Positions 1 through 7,580 of a stretch of DNA of 46,209 nt are shown piece by piece. The translations under genes were made by a program, and so were the position numbers. The first letter of the stretch is position 1, and every line of letters begins with the position of its first letter. Below the pieces are notes generated by a model. It was given only the letters and a program-made list of their open reading frames with translations, had not been told where the DNA came from and made no database searches. The DNA is from Candidatus Dojkabacteria bacterium (GTDB lineage Bacteria; Patescibacteriota; Dojkabacteria; SC72; WJKH01), in contig WJKH01000029.1 in NCBI GenBank assembly GCA_014729235.1, positions 1-46,209 of the forward strand, in the 5' to 3' direction.

Positions 1-195
1 AGAAAGATCACTCCTCCACCAGAAGACTGGCCAATTTGGCGGTATTTATGGGATATTGTTGAAGTGCTATTGACTTTTGTAAACGCATTAAGCTTTACAT
101 TTATTCCCTATATACAAGCTTATACCGAAATGATGGTAGGAAAAGGAATGAGAAAAAATTACTACGTTACAGAAAAAGTCCGCATTAGAAAGTAA
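1..195 (+). CDS. C-terminal end of a membrane protein, possibly glycosyltransferase-like (5' partial)
   Basis: The reading frame is open from the first base to a TAA at 193-195 and gives 64 residues of a protein whose start lies outside the window. It has one hydrophobic segment (around residues 19-37, rich in V, L, F) followed by a basic tail ending in KVRIRK. The arrangement of a last membrane segment, an aromatic stretch with QAYTEMM, then a basic tail reminds me of the ends of multi-spanning family 2 glycosyltransferases of CPR bacteria. That is memory-based resemblance only. It ends 72 bases before the next gene, which has its own promoter. Confidence 0.5.
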   Translation, partial: RKITPPPEDWPIWRYLWDIVEVLLTFVNALSFTFIPYIQAYTEMMVGKGMRKNYYVTEKVRIRK

Positions 196-233
196 TTCGT
201 AATTAACTGCTCTGAATCATTCACTATTCAGGG

Positions 234-262
234 TTTACATTTTGTGACCCAAATAATATACT
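234..262 (+). promoter_or_regulatory. Sigma70-type promoter giving a leaderless mRNA
   Basis: TTTACA (234-239), a 17-base spacer and TATACT (257-262). The expected transcription start falls at about 268-269, on the ATG of the FtsA/PilM-like gene, so there is no room for a ribosome binding site. Confidence 0.7.
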
Positions 263-267
263 AGATT

Positions 268-1527
268 ATGTTAAATCTTCCCTTCTTAAAAAAGAAGCCT
301 CCCCAAAAGCCTGAATTTGGTCAAGACCTTTTAGCTATAGATATCGGTACAGAATACCTTAAAGCTCTGCTTTTCAAAACCAATAAGCTTGGAATTATAG
401 TTCAAAAGGTTTCGAGAATTCAGCAGCAGAAAAGTGCCATGAGCAAAGGCATAATCATGAATCTTACTACAGTCCTTGAAAATTGCAAGCTCACAATTGA
501 GGAATTAACTTCTGATATTCCTCCTGAAAGCAGACCTCGAAAAGCAGTCCTCGGCTTAGCCGGAGAATTCATTCAAGGAATTTCAATTATTGTGAACTAC
601 GAGCGCGATGAAAAGCATGAAACTGAAGTGACTGAAGCTGAACAAAGCAAGATTATTGCCAAAGTACACAACCAAATTATTCAATCAGGGAAAGAAGATC
701 TGGCCCGCAGAACTGGTTTACTTACAGAAGATATTGAGATAATTCATATAACAGTTACAGGAATGGAAATCGGAGGAATGCCCGTTGATTCGATGATCGG
801 CTTTAAAGGAAAGAGCGTTAGACTTTTCTTTTATGCTTCATTTGCTCCTAAAACATTTATAGAATCGCTGCATTCGCTGACTAAATCCCTTGAACTCGAG
901 CTTTCAACTATAGTTTCGCAACCTTTTGCAGTTGCGAGGGCATTCTCAGGAGCGAGAAACCGTGATTTTTCGGGAATTTTCATTGATATTGGAGGAGGAA
1001 CTACCGACATCGCAATAGTATCAAACGGCAATGTCGTAGATACTCAAATGTTTGCTTTTGGCGGCAGAGTTTTCACAAAGGAAATCGCCGACAAAATGAA
1101 TTTAGACTACCGGCACGCCGAAATCAGAAAGCTTAAGTACTCAAACGGACAGTTAAGCGGGAAAATTAGCTCCGAGACAAAAAGTCTTATGTATGAGGTA
1201 TCAAGTCTGTGGATGCAGACTCTACAATCGGCCCTCGAAATGGCTGAGGATATCGAGGTTTTGCCTCCTCACATCTATCTCTGCGGGGGTGGAGCCCTCC
1301 TTCCGGACATTAAGGACGTAATGATTGAATTCCCATGGACAAAGCTACTTCCGTTCAGTGTGATTCCCAAAATTGAGTTAATTAGGCCGGATAAGCTTGA
1401 AAATGTAGTCGACAACTCAGGTATGCTTATAAATACTTATGATGTAACACCCGCTGCATTGGCAAAATTCGCTTACGATAAGATTAAAAACCCTGAGAAT
1501 TATTATAAGGAAAATAAATCAAATTAG
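268..1527 (+). CDS. FtsA/PilM-like actin-fold ATPase
   Basis: A 419-residue protein of the FtsA/PilM (SHS2-containing actin-like) superfamily, which acts at the inner face of the membrane as an ATP-binding scaffold for division or pilus proteins. It shows the phosphate-1 motif AIDIGTEYLKAL near residue 23, the phosphate-2 motif DIGGGTTDIAIV near residue 240, and the adenosine motif CGGGALLPDI near residue 340. The region between the first two motifs fits the SHS2 insert. It is followed after 12 bases by a membrane-anchored baseplate-J-like protein and the pair is probably co-transcribed. A separate, clearer PilM lies in the pilus locus (19093-20127), so this copy may be FtsA or a paralogue with another job. 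No amphipathic FtsA tail is evident. The promoter makes the message leaderless. Confidence 0.75.
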   Translation: MLNLPFLKKKPPQKPEFGQDLLAIDIGTEYLKALLFKTNKLGIIVQKVSRIQQQKSAMSKGIIMNLTTVLENCKLTIEELTSDIPPESRPRKAVLGLAGEFIQGISIIVNYERDEKHETEVTEAEQSKIIAKVHNQIIQSGKEDLARRTGLLTEDIEIIHITVTGMEIGGMPVDSMIGFKGKSVRLFFYASFAPKTFIESLHSLTKSLELELSTIVSQPFAVARAFSGARNRDFSGIFIDIGGGTTDIAIVSNGNVVDTQMFAFGGRVFTKEIADKMNLDYRHAEIRKLKYSNGQLSGKISSETKSLMYEVSSLWMQTLQSALEMAEDIEVLPPHIYLCGGGALLPDIKDVMIEFPWTKLLPFSVIPKIELIRPDKLENVVDNSGMLINTYDVTPAALAKFAYDKIKNPENYYKENKSN

Positions 1528-1539
1528 TTTCTGACATAA

Positions 1540-4275
1540 ATGACCGAGAAAAAAGACAATGATGCTAAAAAAATAAAGAAACTCATTATCAAGTCTGAAG
1601 ATGAGTTAATTGATGTTATTAGAAAGCTGAAAAACAGCGATTCAAAGCACATTATATTAACCTTCGCTGAAAAATCCGACCTATTGATTAGTCCAATCAG
1701 CTTCAAAGTCCTTCAAAAGACTGCTGATGAAGAAGGGAAGTTAATAATTGCACAGATAGTACAGCACAAAGCAGGATTGACAAATGCACAATTTGCAAAA
1801 GTAACTGCTACTTCTTCTCCAAACGAAGTCCCTGCTGATCTCTGGAAAATCGCTAAGCAGGATTTAGAATTTCGCCAAGAGGACAAAGCAGAGCGACTTA
1901 AGCATAAAGATAAATTACCTGAGCCCAAACAAGATCCTGAACCGACAGAAACTCCTGAAAACATGGATCTGAAAGAATTCGACCTCGCAAAAGAAGCTGA
2001 CTGTGGGGAGAAACCTCTTCCTATTAAAGACGAGACCGATATTCCTGAAATTGAAGACTCTGACGAAGGTTCCGAAGAACCTATAACTGAAGATAAAGAA
2101 GAGCCAAAAGAAGGTCCGCAGGAACATGTATCAGATTTTCAGAAACGAATATCCGAGACCCTCCTAAAAGCTCAAAAAGACTACACAGATCCACAAAACA
2201 AAATTGTAAGGGAAGATGATTTCATTATTGCACTCGATCAAGATATCAAGGATGTCCCGGGAGTAAACCTTGATGAATTTGAAAACGAATCTCTTGAGTC
2301 ATTTGAAAGAAGTGATGAAGATTCTGATTCCAATTCCAATGAACAGAAGTTGAAATCTAGTGACAAAAAGGCCTCCTCTGAAAAACCCACAACTGTGGAG
2401 TCTAAAGATCCAGCTGAAATCGAGTCCAAATTGCCATCATCATCTCAAAACAATACCCCTACCCCTTCAGAGAAAAAGACACCTAAAAAGCTCTCAAGAC
2501 CGGATAAAGATAACGACTTAAAACTCGAATTTTATGAAGATGATATTGACCAGTTTGACCTGCAAAATGATAAAGCCGATACCAAACAGCCCCAGAAATC
2601 ACACATAAACTCTTCGGGACCTGATACCAGCAGCCACAAAAACTCGGCAAAAGATAGAATTAAGGACTTTATTAAGTCCGCCTCTGATAAAATTCAACAA
2701 ACGGCGGCATCAGTTAAAGCCGGCTCTCCCGATGAAAAAGCTGACTCCGATTTGCAACCCAAACCCAACCCACAACTTCAAAAAAAAAGTAGTGATCTCG
2801 TAGGAAAAGACCTCAGAAATACACCTGCCCCCAAACCCCAGAAATCTATGCAGATATCACATAAACCAACAAACTACACAAACTCAGCGCTCTCACCTTC
2901 CCAATTCAATCAAATGCAAAATCATGCTCAAGGCCGTAGAAATACAGCGAGTCCGATATCATCAATTATCTCATCCCTTAAAACCTTAGTATCCAGCATC
3001 CTTCCAAAAGGAAAGAATCTCAATATTAGAAAGCTGATCCTCCCAACTGTATTTATTTTCCTCTTGATTTTTTATGGGATTTATAAAATAACTTCTCAGG
3101 CAACCGTTAATGTATCAATTGAAAGCAGACCTGTAACATTTGAAAGAACTTTTACCGGCAAAGAGGGAGCAGAATTTAGCTTATCCGAAGACCGCATCGC
3201 CGTTAAAAAGGAAGAAGTTGTCAGAGAACGGTCAGAAACAGGTGATGCAAGCGGGACAGGTTACGAAGGCGAACCATCAAGCGGCACTATTAAAGTACAG
3301 TGCCTGATATCAGTAGATGAGTTTCCTGATAACGTAATTACTATCCCAAAAGGAACTACTGCTACAGAAATATCTACAGGAAAAAAATACGAGACTCTCT
3401 CAGCGATCGATGATAAACAGTGCCCATCACTTACATCAATTGATATCAAAGCGAAAGGCGTGGGCCCTGACTATAACCTGGAATCAGGTTCCGGCGTATT
3501 CGCTTTCGATGGATTTGACCGCAACAAGGTATCCGCAGTCAATGTGTCAGCAATAGACGGCGGCACACAAGAAGAAGTACCCGAAATTACCCAAGAAGAT
3601 GTTGATGACTTAATTGAAGACCTAGAGGAAATTGTTGAAGAAGAAGCCCAGACTGAACTTGAAGAGATTAATGCTGTTGACGGCTGGATCGTAATTCAGG
3701 ATACAATTGATCACGAAACGGAAGGCGACCCAAAACCCGATCCCTCAGTTGGAACTCAATCCGAAACATTTGACATTGGACTGAGCGTAAAAAGCAGTGC
3801 CCTATACTATCGCAAAAGTGATATTGAGAATTCCCTGCCTGAGATCATTCTCGAAGAAGCCCGCAAACAAAACGTTTTTGGCAACACTACTGAACTGCAA
3901 GTAGTCGGCGAAATTGACACCAGATACAGCGTTGATGTGGAAGATAATGATGATGCGGAAGAAGTTAAAGTCAAAATCGAGGTCTCCGCTATGGTCAAGC
4001 CCGAGATTACTGAGGAGGAGATTCTCGCAAATCTGGAAGGCAAAAGCTGGAACGAAGGCATGGATTATCTTGGAGATTTGCCATTTCTCGCCGGTCCGGT
4101 CGAAGCAGATTTCAAACCCGCCTGGTTCCCTGCATTCTTGAAGCACTTTCCCGACGGCAAAAACCAAATCTTTGTCCATATTAACGAGGTTAGTTTCTCT
4201 TCCGATGAATCAGAGGACATTCCTGAAGAATCAGAATCTGAGGAATCTCAAGACGAGGATCAATCTGAAGACTAG
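1540..4275 (+). CDS. Membrane-anchored baseplate-J-like protein with long acidic linker
   Basis: A 911-residue protein in three parts. Residues 1-110 form a small folded domain (a beta/alpha pattern with SDLLISPISFKVLQKTA). Residues 110-495 are a charged, Glu/Asp/Lys/Ser-rich linker that is probably disordered. One transmembrane segment at about 499-520 precedes an extracytoplasmic region. In that region TIPKGTTATEISTGKKYET and the following KAKGVGPDYNLESGSG resemble the baseplate J/gp47 core fold, widely annotated in CPR genomes as baseplate J/gp47 family protein. The C-terminus is acidic. The gene starts 12 bases after the actin-like ATPase, suggesting that the cytoplasmic ATPase and this membrane protein form one envelope complex. 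The function is unknown; no phage genes are nearby, so this is not a prophage baseplate. Confidence 0.6.
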   Translation: MTEKKDNDAKKIKKLIIKSEDELIDVIRKLKNSDSKHIILTFAEKSDLLISPISFKVLQKTADEEGKLIIAQIVQHKAGLTNAQFAKVTATSSPNEVPADLWKIAKQDLEFRQEDKAERLKHKDKLPEPKQDPEPTETPENMDLKEFDLAKEADCGEKPLPIKDETDIPEIEDSDEGSEEPITEDKEEPKEGPQEHVSDFQKRISETLLKAQKDYTDPQNKIVREDDFIIALDQDIKDVPGVNLDEFENESLESFERSDEDSDSNSNEQKLKSSDKKASSEKPTTVESKDPAEIESKLPSSSQNNTPTPSEKKTPKKLSRPDKDNDLKLEFYEDDIDQFDLQNDKADTKQPQKSHINSSGPDTSSHKNSAKDRIKDFIKSASDKIQQTAASVKAGSPDEKADSDLQPKPNPQLQKKSSDLVGKDLRNTPAPKPQKSMQISHKPTNYTNSALSPSQFNQMQNHAQGRRNTASPISSIISSLKTLVSSILPKGKNLNIRKLILPTVFIFLLIFYGIYKITSQATVNVSIESRPVTFERTFTGKEGAEFSLSEDRIAVKKEEVVRERSETGDASGTGYEGEPSSGTIKVQCLISVDEFPDNVITIPKGTTATEISTGKKYETLSAIDDKQCPSLTSIDIKAKGVGPDYNLESGSGVFAFDGFDRNKVSAVNVSAIDGGTQEEVPEITQEDVDDLIEDLEEIVEEEAQTELEEINAVDGWIVIQDTIDHETEGDPKPDPSVGTQSETFDIGLSVKSSALYYRKSDIENSLPEIILEEARKQNVFGNTTELQVVGEIDTRYSVDVEDNDDAEEVKVKIEVSAMVKPEITEEEILANLEGKSWNEGMDYLGDLPFLAGPVEADFKPAWFPAFLKHFPDGKNQIFVHINEVSFSSDESEDIPEESESEESQDEDQSED

Positions 4276-4908
4276 TATCTTGGATCGAGGTCTTTATTAC
4301 ACAGTATCCTGGGGATCGCTAATACTTTTACGTGAATCTCATTTGTATTTTTTGTATTTGCCTTTCTTGAGCTCCAATGGAAGTTTAGCCTTAAGAGTTA
4401 AGTTATGAATCAGTTCCTCTGTCTCCTTAACTGTTGTTCCGTTCAAATTTCTCACACTTATTAGACCAAGATTAGATGTTATCAGGATCAAAAAGCCTTT
4501 TTATTCTTTGACGAATGGTTAGATGGGAAACTAATATGAGTTAAGAAATTCAAAATCAATAGAGCAATAAGTCCTAGTCGCATTTTCATGCAGGATTATT
4601 TCGCATACCATGTATTAACAATATTATATTTCGGTAACACATTTTTTATCTAATGAGACTCACTTGGCCATCCAACGATTTCTTTGATATAATAGGCCTG
4701 TTTGACTGGACAGAGAAACTACGAACTTTTGCGCTTTATAATTGAGTTTTTACTTGGCTTGCGACCAGGGAGATATATCGATCTCGGCTATATTGTCGAA
4801 TCGTGTGTTAGCACCCTCCATCCGAAGCAAGACAAGAAGCGCAGGACTGCGAAGTGATCCTAATTTTGAGCTTGCGAAAAATTTGATCACGGAGCAAAGT
4901 CCGAGCAC
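4276..4908. other. Intergenic region with no gene seen, except a repeat remnant
   Basis: This 633-base AT-rich stretch before tRNA-Val holds no convincing coding sequence. The only structured item is a truncated copy of the palindromic repeat family at 4532-4626. A 19-codon frame beginning at 4404 (MNQFLCLLNCC...) has no promoter or terminator around it and I do not call it. Confidence 0.6.
4532..4626 (+). repeat. Palindromic repeat family A/B, copy I (deletion derivative)
   Basis: It begins TAATATGAGTTAAGAAATTC, continues with the shared core ATCAATAGAGCAATAA, then jumps to the 3' end of the longer form (GTCCTAGTCGC, TTTTCATGCAGGATTATT) and ends with TATTAACAATATTA, shared with copy III. 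It looks like a product of recombination or deletion between short and long forms. Confidence 0.6.
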
Positions 4909-4982
4909 GGGCGAATAGCTCAGCTGGCTAGAGCACTTCGTTGACATCGAAGAGGTCGTAGGTTCAAGTCCTGCTTCGCCCA
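4909..4982 (+). tRNA. tRNA-Val (anticodon GAC)
   Basis: A complete cloverleaf of 74 bases. The acceptor is GGGCGAA (4909-4915) with TTCGCCC (4975-4981) and discriminator A. The D stem is GCTC/GAGC. The anticodon stem CTTCG/CGAAG closes the loop TTGACAT, giving anticodon GAC. The T stem is GTAGG/CCTGC around TTCAAGT. CCA is not encoded; TCC follows the discriminator, so CCA must be added by a nucleotidyltransferase. The gene stands alone, not in a tRNA cluster. Confidence 0.93.
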
Positions 4983-5083
4983 TCCCGCTAACCTATAGTA
5001 AACATATTCGAATCCTTACCTTACAAAACAAAGGCGAACTTATCAACTTCGTAAAAAATTAGGAAATTTCTCCCAAAAGATGC

Positions 5084-5089
5084 TATAAT
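5084..5089 (+). promoter_or_regulatory. -10 box of the cysM leader
   Basis: A perfect TATAAT ends 11 bases before the ATG of the 18-codon leader frame, putting the transcription start at about 5096. The only -35-like match is TTAGGA at 5059-5064 with a 19-base spacer, which is weak. Confidence 0.55.
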
Positions 5090-5099
5090 CACTCCAACA

Positions 5100-5156
5100 A
5101 TGCAAAAACAAAGCCTAAAAACACACAACAGCTGTTGCTGTAAACCAACAATTTAA
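5100..5156 (+). CDS. Leaderless 18-residue poly-cysteine leader peptide
   Basis: The frame encodes MQKQSLKTHNSCCCKPTI and stops at TAA. Codons 12-14 are three consecutive Cys codons, TGT TGC TGT (5133-5141). A TATAAT at 5084-5089 places the transcript start about four bases before the ATG, so the frame would be translated as a nearly leaderless message. The Cys codons run into the 5' arm of a terminator hairpin (5140-5167), and the next gene downstream makes cysteine. This is the layout of an amino-acid attenuator. Leaderless poly-cysteine uORFs acting as cysteine attenuators are known in mycobacteria (established knowledge); applying that here is inference. The frame is too short for coding statistics, so the case rests on position and codon content. 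Confidence 0.6.
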   Translation: MQKQSLKTHNSCCCKPTI

Positions 5157-5186
5157 TATTGGTTTACTTTGCTTTGTATTTTTCAT
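5140..5186 (+). terminator. Attenuator-type intrinsic terminator before cysM
   Basis: GTAAACCAA (5140-5148) pairs perfectly with TTGGTTTAC (5159-5167) around a 10-base loop, followed by an interrupted T-rich tract (TTTGCTTTGTATTTTT). The 5' arm begins inside the third Cys codon of the leader frame. A competing hairpin ACAGC-TGTT-GCTGT (5128-5141) overlaps its first two bases. CAAAAACAAAG in the leader (5103-5113) is complementary to part of the T tract (5172-5183). Confidence 0.6.
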
Positions 5187-5320
5187 TTACCCCGATAAAC
5201 CTCCAATTCACTATTGAACCCTCAGATTTCCATACAAACCCCAAATTCCGAACCCAGCCCAGCCACACATAAATCCCCATATGCAAAAATAATTAGTTGA
5301 GTAAACCAAACTTAACTAAA
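5187..5320 (+). other. C-rich untranslated leader segment
   Basis: Between the terminator and the repeat copy lies a C- and A-rich stretch with several CCC or CCCC runs (5191-5280) and almost no G. I see no coding sequence. On the minus strand it is G-rich. Confidence 0.4.
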
Positions 5321-5467
5321 TTAATGTGAATTAAAAAAAAGACTGCAGTTGAAAAGCGCGGGTAGCCAATCGGTTTAAGCTTTGACGGGTGAGAGGTCGA
5401 ATGACCCAAAGCTATGGCAAAAAGTCCTTGTCGCCTTTTCATGCAGGATTATTTCGTAACTTAAATA
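5321..5467 (+). repeat. Palindromic repeat family, copy II (long form, structured), directly before cysM
   Basis: It starts TTAATGTGAATTA and ends GATTATTTCGTAACTTAAAT. The ends can form a long helix: CTGCA (5343-5347) with TGCAG (5442-5446) and TGAAAAG (5350-5356) with CTTTTCA (5435-5441), continued by CG/CG. An internal helix pairs AGCTTTG with CAAAGCT. It is about 75-80% identical by eye to part of copy IV (26360-26585), with both arms of the outer helix preserved. It ends 14 bases before the cysM start, so it lies in the mRNA leader or carries that gene's promoter. Confidence 0.65.
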
Positions 5468-5481
5468 GTATTATTAATTCA

Positions 5482-6378
5482 ATGGACAAAAACAGTATAT
5501 TGGGAACAATCGGAAACACACCAATAATCGAGCTGCGCAGATATTCATTCAACAAAAACGTAAAAATATTCGCAAAACTCGAAGGACGAAATCCCGGGGG
5601 GTCAATTAAAGACAGAGTCGCCCACCAACTCGTACTCAGTGCAGAGACAAAAGGACTCATAAGCAAAAACCGAGATATAAAGTTAATTGAGGCAACAAGC
5701 GGAAATACAGGAATCGGTTTGGCTATGGTGTCTGCAATACGAGGCTATAAGTTTCTTGCGGTAATGCCGAAAAATGCGAGCACCGAGCGAAAAAAGTTAA
5801 TCAAACAATTCGGAGCCGACCTCCTGCTAACAGATGGAAGTAAAGGCAGCAATTTCGCCCTCAAGACTGCACAAGAAATTGTAAAAAATACCCCGGAGAA
5901 ATACATCATGCTAAATCAATACAACAACCCGGCAAATCCGGAAGCGCATTTTTTGACTACAGGCAAAGAAATCCAGCAACAAATGCCTGAAATCACACAC
6001 TTTGTCGCCGGGATGGGAACCGGGGGCACGCTGATGGGAGTAGGAAAACGATTAAAGCAATTTAAGAAATCTATAAAAGTTATCGGAGTAGAACCTGCCA
6101 AAGGCTCAAAACTTCAAGGTCTTAGAAATATGGAAGAATTTATCCCCGGTGTCTATAAACCCGCCTTAATAGATAAGAAATTGATTATTGCCGACGACAG
6201 TCCTGCTCTTGAGCTTGTTGGTGATTTAGCCCGTATTTCCGGGATTTCTGTAGGTTTTTCTTCAGGCGCTGCTCTTTGGGGTGCCCGGGAGCTGTCAAAA
6301 TCTCTCAAAAATGGTATAATTGTAACGGTTTTTCCTGATTCAGGTGATCGATATCTAAGTCTGACGCCAGTGGTTTGA
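5482..6378 (+). CDS. cysM: Cysteine synthase, CysM type (PLP-dependent)
   Basis: A cytosolic PLP enzyme of 298 residues, the usual family length, that makes L-cysteine from an activated serine (O-acetylserine or O-phosphoserine) and a sulfur donor. Visible motifs are NPGGSIKDR with the PLP lysine at K43, the substrate loop TSGNTG, the phosphate-binding GTGGTLMG, and a tail with SSGAA and PDSGDRYLS. The segment LNQYNNPANPEAHFLTTG is closer to CysM than to CysK as I recall them. The ATG at 5482 is chosen because MDKNSILGTIGNTP is the normal family N-terminus; a longer frame only translates the repeat. A -10-like TATTAT (5469-5474) would give a leaderless message. A poly-Cys leader and terminator lie about 300 bases upstream. 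No serine acetyltransferase is nearby. Confidence 0.9.
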   Translation: MDKNSILGTIGNTPIIELRRYSFNKNVKIFAKLEGRNPGGSIKDRVAHQLVLSAETKGLISKNRDIKLIEATSGNTGIGLAMVSAIRGYKFLAVMPKNASTERKKLIKQFGADLLLTDGSKGSNFALKTAQEIVKNTPEKYIMLNQYNNPANPEAHFLTTGKEIQQQMPEITHFVAGMGTGGTLMGVGKRLKQFKKSIKVIGVEPAKGSKLQGLRNMEEFIPGVYKPALIDKKLIIADDSPALELVGDLARISGISVGFSSGAALWGARELSKSLKNGIIVTVFPDSGDRYLSLTPVV

Positions 6379-6709
6379 ATCGTGCTTTCGGTTATCTCGA
6401 TCACGGAAGAGGAGAAGGGTAAATAATCACCGGTAAAATTTATATCAAATAGGTTCCGGAAGTTGTTGCTCTGATCGGCTTTTCTGAAAAACCTGAGTAA
6501 AGATTGTTGGCTACCTTAACAATTTAATGCGATATCTCGAGAGATTTCCTTTTGTTTACGTGCTCGAGTCGGCATACTTGGTAACAGCTCTCTTTGCCCA
6601 CTAATAAACGGGTATTAAAACCGTTTGTTGCTTGCGTTGCTCTAAAGTAAATCTCTTTCGAGATTTACTGTGCTCGCTATCCTCAGCAATAAAATGAGTT
6701 TAAAATTCA
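6379..6709. other. Intergenic region with two hairpins
   Basis: No gene is seen. It holds AAACGG/CCGTTT (6606-6626) and a perfect 10-bp hairpin, AGTAAATCTC-TTTC-GAGATTTACT (6646-6669), the latter followed by GTGCTCGCTATCC. That flank resembles the arms of the hairpin repeats at 7958-8132 and 34093-34134. There is no T tract, so I do not call a terminator. Confidence 0.5.
6646..6682 (+). repeat. GCTCGCT-flanked hairpin, member 1
   Basis: A 10-bp perfect stem with a four-base loop, followed by GTGCTCGCTATCC. The stem sequence differs from the other members while the GCTCGC-type flank is kept. Confidence 0.45.
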
Positions 6710-7441
6710 ATGTCAGAATCTGAACAACAAGAGCACTATTATCCAGAAAAACGTCAAGGTTGCGAGCCACATACTATCCAAGGCCCTAATGGAGGAAGCA
6801 TGAAGGTTTATTTCGAGAGACATGGGTCCGAACGCAACGTTAATGCTGAAACGCTGATGGGTCGAGTGCCTCCTGGTGGCATTTGTCTTGAAGCAGTTCC
6901 TCCCACACCTGGTAATTGGATTCAGTCTCCCCCAGGTAAAGTCCTTTCCCAATATTATGAAGCACCCAATGGGGAAATATATCCCATAATACCTCTTGCG
7001 CTTCACACATACTGTGCAGACAATCAAATTCCAATTCTTCTTCCGGACTTTTCAACCCCAGATATGCCAAATATAACGACAACCTCACACCTGTTAATTG
7101 CAACATCGATTATTATAGAATTCTTAGTATCGTACCTGGGGACAAGAAGCTATGAGAACGTTTTTGCTGATTCCAGAGATGAATCTGAAAAACTTATAGA
7201 CTATTTGATGAACTCTGTAAAAGTTAGCCGTAGAGAATTTCTCATTGGAACTGCGGCAGTAGCCGCAGCATTATGCATCCCTGCATCATATATAAGGCTT
7301 ATATATGCAAGATTTGCAAGAAAAGCCTCAAGCAATGGTCTCGATGATCTTTATAACACTGAAAATGACTCACCAGATTTTTGCGAAAAAAAAGAAAACT
7401 TAATGCAACATACAGAAGGACTCCATTTGCAGATTTATTAG
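6710..7441 (+). CDS. TraB/GumN-like protein, N-terminal part of a frameshifted gene
   Basis: The 243-codon frame encodes MKVYFERHGSERNVNAETL after a polar N-terminus and one hydrophobic segment (about residues 182-204) next to VSRREFLIG. I think of TraB/GumN/PrgY-like proteins or an uncharacterised CPR family, but the resemblance is weak. After an A8 run (7386-7393) the -1 frame reads KLNATYRRTPFADLLDPKIF. After a T6 run (7451-7456) a further -1 step continues as LRNLVWASKLVAYQ and then FFLGNNHGGFEF, which looks like the family's usual last strand (iAvvvGxxHxxG). The original product would be about 380 residues ending at 7859. Two missing bases in homopolymers, real decay or programmed slippage could explain this. 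Confidence 0.55.
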   Translation: MSESEQQEHYYPEKRQGCEPHTIQGPNGGSMKVYFERHGSERNVNAETLMGRVPPGGICLEAVPPTPGNWIQSPPGKVLSQYYEAPNGEIYPIIPLALHTYCADNQIPILLPDFSTPDMPNITTTSHLLIATSIIIEFLVSYLGTRSYENVFADSRDESEKLIDYLMNSVKVSRREFLIGTAAVAAALCIPASYIRLIYARFARKASSNGLDDLYNTENDSPDFCEKKENLMQHTEGLHLQIY

Positions 7442-7580
7442 ACCCCAAAATTTTTTAAGAAACTTAGTATGGGCATCAAAGCTGGTTGCCTACCAGGAAG
7501 AAAACAAAAATTCAGATATTGCTTTTTTTCTCGGAAATAATCATGGCGGTTTTGAGTTTTTTTACAAAATCGGAACACAT

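Noticed and set aside
3802-4179. Long antisense frame of 125 codons inside the baseplate-J-like gene
   Set aside because: It has no recognisable domain, promoter or neighbour and overlaps a well-supported gene completely.
1540-4275. Baseplate-J-like protein as a sign of prophage or tailed injection system
   Set aside because: No tail, sheath, capsid or integrase genes are nearby, and the protein has a membrane segment and a linker typical of the CPR family.
4404-4463. Possible second Cys-containing leader peptide (MNQFLCLLNCC...)
   Set aside because: No -10 box at a fitting distance, no terminator hairpin after it, and no biosynthesis gene downstream, only tRNA-Val.
4750-4983. A minus-strand frame of 77 codons ending in GLEPTTSSMSTKCSSQLSYS-like sequence
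   Set aside because: It lies across tRNA-Val on the opposite strand; this kind of peptide is a well-known false call over tRNA genes.
5389-5481. Longer N-terminus for cysteine synthase (31 extra residues)
   Set aside because: It translates the palindromic repeat, and the family start is MDKNSILGTIGNTP at 5482.
6600-6690. Hairpin 6646-6669 as the cysM terminator
   Set aside because: The stem is perfect but it is more than 260 bases after the stop and no T tract follows.
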